Positions 1 to 12,700 of a DNA stretch of 64,000 nucleotides are shown here, in pieces. Numbering within the stretch: the first letter of the stretch is position 1; the number at the start of each line of letters is the position of its first letter. This DNA comes from Casuarina equisetifolia. Taxonomy: Eukaryota; Streptophyta; Magnoliopsida; Fagales; Casuarinaceae. The stretch covers positions 17,609,583-17,673,582 of the forward strand of contig CM052359.1 of NCBI GenBank assembly GCA_028551475.1, given 5' to 3'. The translations under genes and the position numbers were made by a program. Under the pieces are notes generated by a model. It had not been told where the DNA came from. It did not search any database and saw nothing but the letters and a program-made list of their open reading frames with translations.

Positions 1-360
1 CCTCCTTAAAGATTCTCTTTCTCCTTCCTCATCATTTTGCTGAGCCACTCTCATTATGGTAGTAATTGATACGAGCTGCTCATGCGGGTCAGCTTCATCC
101 AGAATTTACAAACTTGCACCCATTCTTCTCCCTTTTTTGTTTAAGTTTAGAGTTTCGAGGCTTAGTTGTTTTCAACATTGATCATTAAGACAAAAAGATG
201 TCTTTAGATATAACGAAAAATATCAAGTCAAAGGGTAAAGAATTAGGGACTTATATTTGTTTTCAATAGTCCTTCACTCTCATGGATTTAGTTACAACAT
301 TATATTAGAAGATTTAGTTATTTTAAAATCATTAATGAAGAGAAAGCAACACTATTCTAC

Positions 361-444
361 ATAAATATGTACCTATTTCCTGTACAACCCTTTACCCTAA
401 ACATAAATATATACCTATTTCTTATGCAACCCTTTACGCTAAAC
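361..444. repeat. Two-copy tandem repeat, 42-bp unit
   Basis: Copies at 361-402 and 403-444 match except for a handful of substitutions. Each contains ACCTATTTC and CAACCCTTTAC and ends CTAAAC. They look like a simple local duplication, and no function is visible. Confidence 0.8.
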
Positions 445-1478
445 ATGTAAGATTTATGAGGGAATTCGATATCACAAACAAATGAGTATCATAGTTGAAC
501 TTAAGTTATAATAAGATTCATTTCTTTCTTGAAATTAGTCGTTTAGCAAAAAATAAATTTCGACACACAAGAAATATAGTAGATCAAAATTATATATGAT
601 GTGAAACCACATCCGTTCCCTTATAAACAGTAACCTTAAGCACAACCATTTTGTCAAAAACCAAATATGGTTTCATGTTTTTCCATTGGTTAATCATGTG
701 TGGCTTCGAGATCAATAAAGTTTGCTTTCACCATGATTACGAATCATTAGACAAAAAACCTCCAGAGTGCAACAGCAACCAAAAGAGCTAAACAGCTTGA
801 TATTTCACCTCAACAGTATCAGGAACTTAATCTTTTCCACTTAAGGAGGATGGATGCCATATTATATTCTTAGGGATAAAGAAAAGTGATGAAAGGCGTA
901 TCAGCTTTTGGAGCAAACGACAGGATGTGCTTTGTTATCTTCAAAGTGGGTGCTCAAACATCACTCCAAATCTCCTTCAAAGACAGAGACAATTTTTACA
1001 CAAATTTTATATTGGTTGAAGTTAAAACCGCTGAATCTAGAGTACTGACAGCCAGAAAGTTCCAAATCCAGCCAAATGTTTTAACCATTTTTGTGATGCT
1101 CAAGAAGGGTCTGCTTAGACCATTTTCAGAGAGGTTTGGACATAAATGCGAATTCCTCTCTCTATTACACGACTCATGTCTTGAAATCAGGCTCTAAAGT
1201 CCACCTGATAGCGATTTTAGAGATCATAGGCCCGACACTAATCATAAATTAACATAATACCTACCCTATAATCTAGCTTTTTGGGCAATGCCTTACGTGT
1301 TGATCAAAGCCGGAAACCTTCATCGGACGGTGGAAGCCGAAAGAAGTACAGCAAGAAACCACCATTGTTTTCTTGTGGGCCTTGACTTTTTTGCGCAAAA
1401 CATCATGGAAGAGGATAAAGAATCCTGGAAGGGAGTATATATTTAATGTTGTCAAGCTCTTTGGTTTAGGTTTCCGGT

Positions 1479-2721
1479 TGTCGGTAATGCCGTCCACTCC
1501 ACAACATAACGCCGTTTTGTCCCCCACCAACCCATCCAGTTTGCGTGGACTTCTTCGGAACCGTGCAAACTTTATTTCGTGCTTCTTTTTCTTTTTTGGC
1601 CTGACAATACGTGCTTTTTTTATTTTTATTTTTTTATTTTTATTTTTATAATAAATAGATGCCTCTAAATAGTAAACAGAATGTTTTAGATTTAGTTAAT
1701 CTTTTAGTATTTTTCATAAATGAAAATTATTCATAAATCAAATTATATGAGAGAATTACATCTTATGTGTACACCACATAAGTAAAAGAAATTAAGTGTT
1801 GCTTAAATTTTTTTAGTTTTATATTTAATATTAGATGCTTTCCATGAATGTGTGTTTAAGTAGAAGAAAATACTGTTGTTGTTCATATTAGAAGTCATTT
1901 TAAGAAGATAATGAAATTTTTTAATATATATAAGATTCATGACTCAGATCCTGCTGTGCTACACAAGGAATGGGCTTAACACTTTCAAATCCAAGTATAG
2001 ATAGTAACAGAAATTTGCTTGCAGGATTTGGGATGAACTTTGAATGCGGGAGAATTTGAAGTCTAATGCTGCATGGGTGCATAAAAGGATGAAAAGATGG
2101 GGAATGACAAACAACGTGTAATCCTGGAAATCTTCCTGTCCAGGAAATTTACCAATCAAAGAATATCAAATTTTCCGGGAAAATTCAAACAAACCGCACG
2201 GCTATTATCAGGGAGAGATGACATGCACAAACACAACGGTTGGTTCTGTTTCCCCCTCAGAAAGCTCTCTTTTCAGTTCCTCGAACTGCCATTTTTCTGT
2301 GTCAGCTCTCTTCTTATCTTGTCGGTTTTTTTCCTCGACTTACGATCCGAGGCGAACACGCCGTTGTCTTCTCGCCGTGTCAGCTTTCTCCATATTCTCT
2401 CACTTTCTAGGCGAGCATTTCCGGGTGTCCAAACACCATATCCGCCAAAAGATCTCCGCCTTCTTGTTGTCGCAGCGATCCTCTGCCCGTCACCCGCTTG
2501 AAAGTCCGAGCGACTCTGGCTATCCCACGCCCGCAAGGCCCGTCCCATCCCTTTCTGCGATTCTGTGCCATTCTTGGAATACGTTAGCGTTTCCCGGCGC
2601 ACTTTAGCACAATGTGCAGTAAAGAAAATTTCGGAACGTGAAAGAACAGTAAATTTGGATATGGGTTTAAGAAAGGGTATAACTGGAAAGTTGGGCGGGG
2701 AAACTTTCTGTGACTTGTCGG
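1479..2721 (+). promoter_or_regulatory. Three TGTCGG hexamers, candidate auxin response elements
   Basis: TGTCGG occurs on the + strand at 1479-1484, 2320-2325 and 2716-2721, upstream of the Aux/IAA gene. TGTCGG is known as a high-affinity variant of the ARF binding site TGTCTC, and many Aux/IAA genes are feedback targets of ARFs. The copies are hundreds of bases apart and not arranged as tight ARF pairs, and a hexamer turns up by chance every few kilobases. The regulatory reading is therefore weak inference. Confidence 0.25.
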
Positions 2722-3011
2722 AGTGGTTGCCCACAAAAAGGTTCATAAGAAAATTTTAAAATCAGAAAACAATCCTAAAAAGAAGCAAACACAATTAATA
2801 AACTACAAAAGAAAAAGGAAAGCAATACAGTTCCGTTTTCTTCTCTTTATACAATCCCTTTCTTCTTTCATTGTTCACAAATATTATACACACTCTCTCC
2901 ATTTCTCAGTTAAAGTTCCACAGTGCACCGGGCGACAGTGAGTGGGAAAACCCCGAGGAAGCTACTCTGTTTTCATCTACTTGGTCGCTCCCGTCTTTGC
3001 TCTAAACAGCT

Positions 3012-3042
3012 CCTTCTTCTTCTTCTTCTTCTTCTTCTTCTT
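3012..3042 (+). repeat. CTT microsatellite in the 5' leader of the IAA27-like gene
   Basis: About ten uninterrupted CTT units lie roughly 65 bases upstream of the chosen ATG. Pyrimidine trinucleotide tracts are common in plant 5' UTRs, and this one is likely to vary in length between individuals. Confidence 0.9.
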
Positions 3043-3108
3043 GTTTGAGACATTTTGCGCTTTCGTGGGTCTTGTTGCTGTTTGTAAGTTTTGGCTGGTG
3101 AGGCTTTG

Positions 3109-5756
3109 ATGTCTGTACCTTTGGAGCATGATTACATAGGCTTATCAAAGGCTTCTTCAATGGAAGGCTCTGAGAAGAACGGTGGGGGCCTGAACCTTAA
3201 AGCCACTGAGCTGAGACTTGGGCTGCCAGGCTCCGAGTCGCCGGAGAGAGATAACGGCTATCCACCCGGGGTGATAAAGAGCTTGTTCGGGGTGTCAGGG
3301 GCCAAGAGGGGCTTCTCTGACACCATCGACGGAGGCTCCGGGAGGTGGGTTTTCTCTGGGAATGGTGGATCTGAGGCTGAGTTGACTAAAGGTGGGAACT
3401 TGTTCTCTCCCCGAGGTAATAATAGTGTGGGGAAGGGTGGTCTTGGAGGTGGGTCAGAGGGTAACAATCAACATAAGAGTTTGGGCGGTCCGGTTCTGAA
3501 AGATGGCAATGTTGTTGGTCCTCAGTCGCCTAAGCCGTTGCAGGAGAAGAAGCACCAGCACTCTGCTCCTGCAGCAAAGTAATTGTCTTTTTCTTGGATT
3601 CCTCTCCCTCCGTCTCTCTCTCCTCTCTCTTTCCTTTTTTTTTTTTTTTCCTCTGTTGTGGAGTAGATCATAAGTGGAAATGGTTGCTATGGCAGATGAA
3701 TTTTTCATTTTTGATCCTCTTCAAGTCGTCTTTTCTCGTTGGAATATTTATATATTTTACTTGCTGGTTCTCTTGATGTCTTATTAGTATTTTGTTTATA
3801 TATCTTTTTTCTAAAAAAATCATTTGGTATTTTTTATATTTATATTCTTCTTTCAGTCAGTTTTGAAAAGAAAGAAAGAAGTAAAAGAAACAAGCAAGCT
3901 TCATGAGGTTAATTATTTTATGTTGACCAAAATGGATTGAGATTTCTGTTTTCTTATGTTTCAAGATTTGAGACAGCTTCTGTTGGTAATGAAACTCAGA
4001 CTAGGAAAACTCTGCGAGGATAGGTCTTTAGAGCTCTCTTTCTGTAGTAGGCGGATCTGTTGGTTCATGCTTTTATGTGGTACATGTTGTCGAATTGAAG
4101 TTCTCCAAGCTGTTTGTTTTTCATTTTCTTGGATATATTTGCTTGCTGCATAAGTCTGTTCTCCAGAATCCGCCCTCGGTACTCATGTTTCACACTTCCT
4201 CTGAAATCCGACTTTTGGATTGGGGGAGATCTGTCTACAATCTACTACTAGCTTTGGTTTCTAGACTCCAGCCCTTCATAGAAGAAATTCTCCTATCTAA
4301 GGAGTCAATAAAGGATAGTTAGAAGAATTTCAGATTGAATACTTATATTTTGTGGAATGAATTTTGCATGTGACAGGGCGCAGGTTGTGGGATGGCCACC
4401 AATTCGATCTTTCCGAAAGAATTCAATGGCTTCTCATCCTCCCAAGAGTGACGATGATATAGAGGGCAAGTCGGGATCTGGATGTCTTTATGTAAAGGTC
4501 CTCATGGATGGTGCACCATACTTGAGGAAGGTTGATCTCAAGATCTATGGAAGCTATATGGAGCTCTCTTCAGCATTGGAAAAGATGTTCAGCTGCTTTA
4601 CAATTGGTAATTTCTCCTTCTGAAGATTCTTTTAAGTGATTATCTATGCGGTTTAAAGATTCTATATTGTATAAGTGAACTATGTGCTGGTGGGGTAATC
4701 TTTTTCAGCCAATTCAGAAGTATCATATCAGGAACATGATAGACCAAATCAATTTTGTGAGATGTTGTGATGACCAAATCAATTCTGGACATTACATTAG
4801 GTGGTCATTGGGGGATTCTCTCATAGATCTAATGATGTTATGCATAAACATTCAAGCATCTGATCATACAGGTGGTTGTATAACACCAAATCTGGGTGAT
4901 GACATGCATATGCACATGTGTTCTCTTTTTGAAGTGAGTTAAAGTTTTTCCATGTCTGGCTGTTTCAGGGCAGTGTGGCACTCATGGAGTTCCAAGCAGA
5001 GATGGATTAAGCGAGAGCCGTTTAATGGATCTTCTCCATGGTTCTGAATATGTACTCACTTATGAGGACAAGGATGGTGATTGGATGCTAGTCGGTGATG
5101 TTCCTTGGGAGTAAGTATTGCTATTTGAGTCAGAAAACTTTTGAGGAATTCTGCTCACTCTCTAAGGATAATGCCCATATCTGATATACTCAATAGGGCT
5201 CAAAATCTTTAATCTTATCTTCATACTTTTCCAAAATAGTATTTGGAGATAAAGGAATGACAGAAAGTAAATAGAGTTTTCTTCCTACAGACCATATAAT
5301 TGGCTATTTAATCTAGATCTTTCCAGGTATAGTGTTACTTTTTTCTTGAATCCTTAGCTTCAGAGGATTAAAGTGATTGGAGATCAGGATATTCCCTTCT
5401 CACATTATCTACCACTACATATGACCCCACTAATATTTGAGATGACTTGGGGAAACTGTTGAAGATTTCCTTACCCCACAAATCAATAACAAAGATATGA
5501 CAGTTTAAGGGTGCCCATCAATAATGTAATTGGTTTTTGCAGGATGTTCACCGAGTCTTGTAAGAGGCTGAGGATCATGAAGAGCTCAGAGGCTGTTGGG
5601 CTAGGTATCTGCTTGCAAATTACATAGTTTCTGCTAATATCTGTTGTTCTGGACTCGGATACCAATAAATGGTTGAAGCAGACTCCACTAATGTCCGTTT
5701 CCTATCTGGTTTTTGCAGCCCCAAGAGCAATGGAGAAGTGCAAAAATCGTAACTAG
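3109..5756 (+). CDS. IAA27: Aux/IAA auxin-response repressor, IAA27/PAP2 type (5 exons, 313 aa)
   Basis: This is a nuclear repressor that binds ARF transcription factors and is destroyed through TIR1/AFB when auxin is present. Exons read by frame continuity are 3109-3578, 4377-4606, 4969-5110, 5543-5604 and 5719-5756, all with GT-AG introns, totalling 942 nt with the stop. Domain I is the EAR motif LRLGL at residues 35-39, which recruits TOPLESS. Domain II is the degron VVGWPPIRS around residues 160-168. Domains III and IV form the PB1 fold, with [19 protein letters not shown] from about 194 and the acidic DKDGD plus GDVPW around 267-280. The N terminus [13 protein letters not shown] and the [10 protein letters not shown] tail match remembered Arabidopsis IAA27 rather than IAA8/9. 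The open frame extends upstream to 3091, but without an ATG, so 3109 is the start. The linker between domains I and II is rich in Gly and Asn. All key motifs are intact, so the gene looks functional. Confidence 0.96.
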
Positions 5757-7088
5757 TGAGACTACTGCTGTGGATGATTATGGTAGTGTTATTAGCCAGA
5801 TGCAAATTAGCTATATGCAAATGGACGTGGTCTCTATCTAAATGCTGAAGGCCATGAGCGGTCACAAAGTCAGGCCAAAGCTATCTTTGTATGTATGTTT
5901 CTAAATGTTGGAGATTTTGATGTAATGAGAAAACAATGTAGTAGGTAAGGGTAAGACACCATCCTAGACATTTCCAGGTCTCTTAGGCTCCCCTCCCCCA
6001 TGTTGTGATGTAATCCGATTCTGATTGCTGGTTGTTAAGGTTACAGTATTATGTAAATGGTTTGTTTGCTGTAGCATCTCTTCTTCTCTCTCTCTCTTAA
6101 CTGATTGCTAAGAGAGAGGGAGATTACCTGAATATAAAAAACCTTTTGTCTAAAACTCATTATTGAGGAAGAGGGTGGTAGCTGAATACGAAATATATAT
6201 ATTAATTTAAAATATTAATAATGGTGGGTGGTTATAATTATTAGTGTCTTTTTGTCTTCATGCCTAACAAAATCGTGATGATTCAGTTTATGATTGATGC
6301 TTATGAGTGACTAAATAAAATTATCAGAATTGCTTGAATAGTTTTGATACAATAGTGGAAATGGTTTACTTTATTTAAAAATAAATCATTAAGAAAAGAA
6401 AAAAATACCTAAATACGTAAAGAAAGTGTTATAAGCATAAATTTTGATGACTCAATTCATGAATAATAATTACAATCGATAAGGTAAAAAACATAAAATT
6501 AATTTTAACAAATAATTTGGGAACATGAGGCATGATTTGTAGGGAGGGTCTATCTCAAACCTCTAGCAAACTAGTGGATGAAAGTTTGGTTGGTTGGTGG
6601 AATAAATATCGTTGGGAAACCAGAGGGCACGGTGAATTATTGAGAGACAGTGAGTTTAAAGATAAGGGAGATGAGTGGATGGCATGGCCTTGGGAAAGTA
6701 ACCAAAATGTCCGAAGTTACTATGTGATCTTTGTCTTCTTCTCGACCTTTGAAGATGGAGATGGTACACGATTGTTGTGATGAGAGGATAACCCACATGC
6801 AACGCAATGGGACAAATCTCCTTCAAATAAGGCTGCTGTACACCACCAAGTATATGTGACTCTTTTGTTGCTTTTGGAGTCATGTGATCCATGAAGTAAC
6901 ACTGCAAATGTTGGACTTTCTACTTCACCCCTATGCCAAAAAAAAAAAAAAAGAAACACTTGATATTAATGATGTGAGAATTTTCTTTTTTAAATTATGA
7001 GGATTTATTTTGTGAGTAATAAAAAATAGGATGATATCAAATGAAATTAGTTTATGATAAAATGTTATATTTAAACATGAGATGTCAT
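5757..7088. other. 3' UTR of the IAA27-like gene and intergenic DNA
   Basis: The first 300 or so bases after the stop are probably 3' UTR, ending before the AT-rich DNA that begins near 6180. Nothing coding is recognised to 7088. The open frame at 6532-6780 and its antisense partners show no family features. A run of about 15 A residues at 6940-6954 could be an old retroposon tail, but no element body is recognisable. Confidence 0.4.
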
Positions 7089-7093
7089 TGTTT

Positions 7094-7672
7094 TGTTAGA
7101 GTAGTAGGAACAATGATAGAGCAAGCTAAAAGAAGTCAGAGAGAGGCTGAAGAAAAGGGCCATAGGGCCTTAACGATGCTATTGAACTCTCTGTCAAGCC
7201 CAACTCTTTCTTTGCAGAAGTATTGACCAATTGGAATGTCATATAAGCTTGCCTATGCAGCCCAATATGATTAGAACTACCCACTTAAGGAAAGCATACA
7301 ACATGGTATCTAGAGAAGTAACCAGTCAGCATTCAGAGCCTGTTTTCTAGGAGAATCTTCTATCTAAGCAATACCACGAGTAAGTGCACCACTGCCTCTT
7401 CATTTGAGAAACAAGATAAGGAAAGGAGGCACCAACCATGGAAGTATTCACATGAGGAAGTCAATGTTACTTAGGAACGAAGATAGTGATGATGAGGCCA
7501 ACTAACCAGCCATGTTGAAAATGTAATGTGAAAACTCTTTGATAGAAGGGTTAGCTGACTATATATATGTCAATTGTATTTAGAGTTTATGTGTCCTTGT
7601 ATTTTCTCTAAATACTATTAGCTGAATAACAAAACCCTTCTCCTACGTGCCTTAGCCTTATTCTGTTTTTCA
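7094..7672 (+). repeat. 5' LTR of the outer Copia element
   Basis: It begins TGTTAGAG and ends TTTTTCA. It pairs base for base in length with the copy at 19999-20577 and is followed two bases later by the primer-binding site. Confidence 0.92.
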
Positions 7673-8691
7673 AGTTGGTATCAGAGCCAACACTATGGCA
7701 CGATGAGCAAATACATATCCATTTCTCAACTCCATCAATGTGAGCAACTTTGTAACAATCAAGCTCGCTGAGGGAAATTATCTCTCTTGGATGACTCAAA
7801 TCAAATCCCTCTTACAAACTCAAAAACTCATTGGTTTTGTCACTAATGAGATACCTAAGCCAACACCTACACTTACCGATAGTGAAACACCAAATCCTGA
7901 TTATGACTTATGGTCCCAAAGTGATGTGTTGGTCAAATCATGGATCATAAGCACACTCTCAGAAGAAGCATTAGGGCATATCTTTGAGCTAGAGGCTACA
8001 ATTCAAGTTTGGAATAAGCTCTCCAATCATTTCGCCCAGAAAATAGAAACTCGTGAGTTTGGCCTTCTTTCTCAACTCAACAATATCAGAAAGGAATGTA
8101 AAGCTTTGACAAGTTTTCTTACTAAATTCAAAGGTTTACTTAATCAATTAGGTTCAATTGGTAAGCCTGTTTCTTACTCTGCAAAAACATTTTGTCTACT
8201 TGAAAGTTTGGATGAAAGCTATGAATCATTCAAAATTGTCATGTTTCGACCTTTTATACCTGAGTTTAATATTGTAATTTCACAATTGCAAGCATATAAG
8301 TCACGTCTCGCTAGGTATACAAGAAGTTTAACAAGTTCTAAAATGAGAATACTACATTCTCAATACAAAGGAATAATAGAGGAAAAGGTCAAGGATTCTC
8401 TAGGGGTCGAGGAACTTAGTAACATTTTTCATCATTAGGTCATGGCTTTACCCTTACAGCATACAACAATCGTGGAATGTTCAACAAGCCAAATATCGAT
8501 AACACCAATACTTCCTCTTCAAATGAAACAACTAACAATTTTCCACAGCATCCAATCACTTGTCAAATATGTGGAAAGAAAGGACACACTGGTTTGGAAT
8601 GCTGGAGGCGCTTTGATCATTCCTTTCAAGCTGATAACATACCAAAGGCATTAGCAGCCCTACATGTCAATGAACCAAAGAATCATGATGA

Positions 8692-9774
8692 TAGATATAA
8701 TGTTTTTGATGATTAGTATTAAGAAAAATAAAACAATCAAGCCATAAATTAATTATGTTTATATTAGATACATTCTTATTTTACCATTGTTTTTGGGTAG
8801 GATTCTATATGGTCAAAAGACTAACTTATTTGAGAAGCCTAAGTCACTTGTGGCAGCTTGTATTGAAAGAACCCACACAACACCAGGGTGTAGCCCGTAT
8901 GCAATTGTCTGTTCTATATTGAAACCCGTAAAGTGCTTCACGTGACCTAACTTGAAGACCTACAAGGCATAACGACGTCGTTCACCTACTAAGGAAAGAA
9001 AAGACCTAAATCAGTCTTGACCTATGCCTTCATCTTTATGTTGCTCTCTCTCTTTCTCTCTCTTGAAGCCAAAAGAAGAAATCAGCTGTAGATTTGTCGA
9101 TATCTTCGTTGGAGATTGAAACTTAAGCCAACAGGAAGAAATCTACAAGATGGGTTGGTAGGTGATGGCTTTTATATAAGAAAGAGAACCTGTATGAAGA
9201 ACATCATCTAAGCATAAACGAATCAAGAAAGGGGTTCTTCAAGTTCAAGCACTATCTCTTCCAAAAGGGTTCCGAATCTCTGTAAGCTCTGTATTGAAGC
9301 AAAATCACTATTCTGATTATATCATCTATATTTTGCTTTGATCTCAAGGTTAGGGTTTCACCTAACTTTGGAGATTTTTCCGTTCAACACCATTATATGC
9401 TTAAATGTTGTATTGATCATCTTGTTAAGGTGCTGTACTATTTGATTTACTTGATTTGAGCTATAATCCATGGATTGCTGTCCTATTGTAAACCTAAAGA
9501 GAAATCACCTTCCTTTTTGATAAGAAAAGGACCTAAAGGAGGTGGAGAAGGACTCAAATTAAGGAGTCTGATTCACTTAAAAAGGGGGTTCTGTGTGCAT
9601 CTCTATTTGTGTGGTTATTACATGTTCTGTTATACCTTTATTTTTCTAATAATCTCATATTCGATTTGGATAGATTTAGAACTATATAAACTAGTATAAA
9701 ATTGATCTATATAAACAAAAATTAAAGGAGACACCTAATTCAACCCCTCTTCTTAGGTGACTTAGGACCCAACA
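8692..9774 (+). repeat. 5' LTR of the nested SIRE-like element
   Basis: Its left edge is fixed by the GATGA target duplication and its right edge by CAACA next to the primer site. It matches 15547-16645 over its whole length. It contains a CT-rich tract near 9044-9064. Confidence 0.9.
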
Positions 9775-12700
9775 AGTGGTTTCAGAGTAGGTTCTAGGAG
9801 TCTAGAAGTGTTTTTAGAAACCTTAGAGATCATGGCAGTAAGTCACCCAACCATCTTGCCTTATAATAGACCACTTACTTTCGATGGCTCCAACTATAGC
9901 CATTGGAAGAACATGATGAAAATTTTTCTCATAGGTTCTGATCCTGAATCATGGAAAATAATTGTGAAAAGGGTAAAGATTCCTAAAGAAAGTGCAGATA
10001 AGTGGAGCGCTGAGGTTACCTTAGAAATGAGTAAGAATTCTAAAGCAATGACTACTCTATACTCAACCTTAGCACCTATAGAATATAATAGAATCTCCAC
10101 GCTAGACACAGCTAAAGAAATCTGGGAAAAATTAAAAGTTATGCATGAAGGTACTAAAAAGGTAAAACAAGTCTAAGATTTCTTTGCTCGTGCATGATTA
10201 TGAACTATTTAAAATGAAAAACACTGAAACAATAGCTGAAATGTTTGGTAGATTTACTAATATTATTACTGATTTGAAATTGCTTGGTAAGTCCTATAAA
10301 AATGATGAGTTAGTTAAGAAAATATTAAGTTGCTTGCCTGAATCATGGGATCCAAAGAAAACAACCATTGAAGAGGCTCATGATCTAGACACTTTATCTC
10401 TAGATGAGCTATTAGGGTCACTTCAAACACATGAATTAGTTATGACAATAAGAGAGAAAGAAAAAGTAGATGAAAAGAAAATAAATAAGGGTATTGCTTT
10501 TAAGGCAGGAGAATCTGAAAATGATAGTGATGTTGATGATGAGTTTGCTATGCTAGCTAGAAAGTTTAAAAAGTTTTATAGAAAGGATAGAGTTAGGAAC
10601 AATGAAAACTATCATAGGAGAAAAGAAAATGAAAGAGAGGTATGTTATGAATGCAAGAAAACGGGTCATATATGAGTAAACTGTCCAAAATTGAAAAAGA
10701 AAGATGAGAAGTACGATAGGAAAGATAGGCAAAAAGCCATGGTGGCCACCTGGGATGATAACAGCTCATCATCCGATGAGGAGGAAGAAGAGGTAGCAAA
10801 CCTATGCTTCCTAGCCACGTGTGATACATCTAAGATGGAAAATTCATCTCTTCTTGAAGACAATGAAGGAAATCTTGTCAACATAGGTCTTATGGCAACA
10901 TGTGATGAAACAAATAATGAGGTAATGATCCTTTCCTCGTCTAAAAATTTTAGTTTTGAAGAATTACAAATTGCATTCAATGAGTTGCTTGATGATTTCA
11001 ATGACCCGAATAGCAAGTTTTCTAAATTAAAGAATAAGAATATTCTATGTGAAAAGGAAATAAAGAATTTAAAATAGGAAAATAATGAATTAAGAACTAA
11101 ACCAATTAAAGAAACTAAAAGTAATGAGAATAGGACAAAAGATAGCTTGCTAGAAGAAAAACTAAAGAATACAGATAATGAATTAAAAAGGACAAAAGAA
11201 ATTTTAAGGAAGTTTACAAATGGCAGTAGCATGCTTGATAAGATCATAAACTCACAACAAGGAATATATGATAAGGCTGGTTTAGGATACAAATCAGAAC
11301 TCAACAATAAGAAATTTGGTTTTATGTGCAATACTTCAAGCTCACTACATGTTTCTTGTGTGATTAAATCTACCAACATATGTCATCATTGTAAATTTCA
11401 TGGTTACTCTATAGAAAAATGTCCAGTTAAACTCAAGAAACATTATGTTGTCAAACGGGTATGGGTTCCTAAAGGAACCAAAGCAACTAACCTTGAAGGA
11501 CCTAAGAAAACTTGGGTACCAGTGGAGTTAAGGATAAACTTTGTTTGTGCAGGGACCCATGGAGGAAAACAAAAGTACACCAACGGACTGGTACTTGGAC
11601 AGCGAATGTTCAAGACACATGACTGGTAATAAAGAACTCTTCACTAGCTTTACTGAGATGGATGGAGGTAAGGTTTCATTTGGAGATAACTCCAAGGGAG
11701 TCATCAAGGGTTTCGATAATATAGGTAACTCTTCATCCTGTTGCGTAAAAAATGTCTTGTATGTTGAAGGATTAAAATCAATCTTATCAGTATTAGTCAA
11801 ATTTGTGATAAAGGAATGTGTGCTAAGTTTACATCAAAATGTTGTAGGCTATACAACAAAGATAAAAGTATAAATGTGATGTGTAGAAGAGTTAGAAATG
11901 TTTACTTACTGAAGTTGAATATTGATAATCCTCTTGACATTTGTTTAATGTCTCACACAAACGATGAAAACTGGGTATGGCCTAAAAGATTAGGCCATCT
12001 TAGCTTTAGTCAAATGGCAAAAATCATTAAGAAAAACCTGGTTAGAGGTTTGCCTAATCTTAAGTTTGAGAAAAATCTTGTTTGTGATGAATGTATGAAA
12101 GGAAAACAAACTAAGAATAACTTTGAATCGAAGGATATTATTTCCACAACAAAACCATTGCAATTATTGCATATGGATTTGTGTGGACGTATGAAGACTG
12201 CTAGCCTCGGGGGAAAATACTTTGTACTAGATATGGTAGATGATTTCTGAAGATTTACATGGGTTTTCTTTCTATCTAGTAAAAATGAAACTTTTAGCAT
12301 TTTTAAAACTTTCTGTAGACAAGTTCAAAATGAAAGGGATTCTCAGATAAAATGTATTCAGTCTAATCATGGTGGAGAATTGCAAAATAATATGTTTGAT
12401 GATTTCTGTGCTGAAAATGGAATAAAACATGAGTTTTATGCCCCTAGAACTCCCCAACAGAATGGGGTGGCTGAAAGGACAAATAGATCTCTCCAAAAAA
12501 TGGCTAAGACCATATTGTTAGAAAATAACTTACCTAAGTATTTTTGGGGAGAAGCTGTGAACATAGCCTGTTATATTCTTAATAGAGTTTCCATAAGAGT
12601 GATCACCAAAAAAACTCCATATGAAATACTAAATATTACCTATTTTAAAGCATTTGGTTGTAAGTGTTTTGTTCACAACAATAGCAAAGACTCCTTAGGG

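Larger units (their letters stand above)
1..3108. other. Upstream intergenic DNA and 5' leader of the IAA27-like gene
   Basis: No gene can be supported here. Short open frames at 886-1197 and 2097-2760 have no family resemblance, overlap one another on both strands, and at least the first begins at GTG rather than ATG. Bases from about 2200 to 2760 are richer in G+C than the flanks and may be proximal promoter. The stretch from about 2830 to 3108 is C/T-rich and ends in a CTT microsatellite, as plant 5' leaders often do. The 5' UTR therefore probably starts somewhere after 2800, but no transcription start can be fixed from sequence alone. Confidence 0.5.

Noticed and set aside
886-1197. 103-codon open frame
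   Set aside because: No recognisable family; isolated and starting at GTG.
2097-2760. Several overlapping open frames of 64-157 codons on both strands before the Aux/IAA gene
   Set aside because: They overlap one another on opposite strands, match no family, and lie in what is more simply read as promoter DNA with higher G+C and thus fewer stops.
3091-3108. Six-codon N-terminal extension of the IAA27-like protein
   Set aside because: The first codon is TTG, not ATG. The family protein begins MSV at 3109.
7722-8716. Host gene encoding a zinc-knuckle (CCHC) protein
   Set aside because: It is the gag part of the outer Copia element: it follows the primer site, and the protease motif resumes after the nested insertion.
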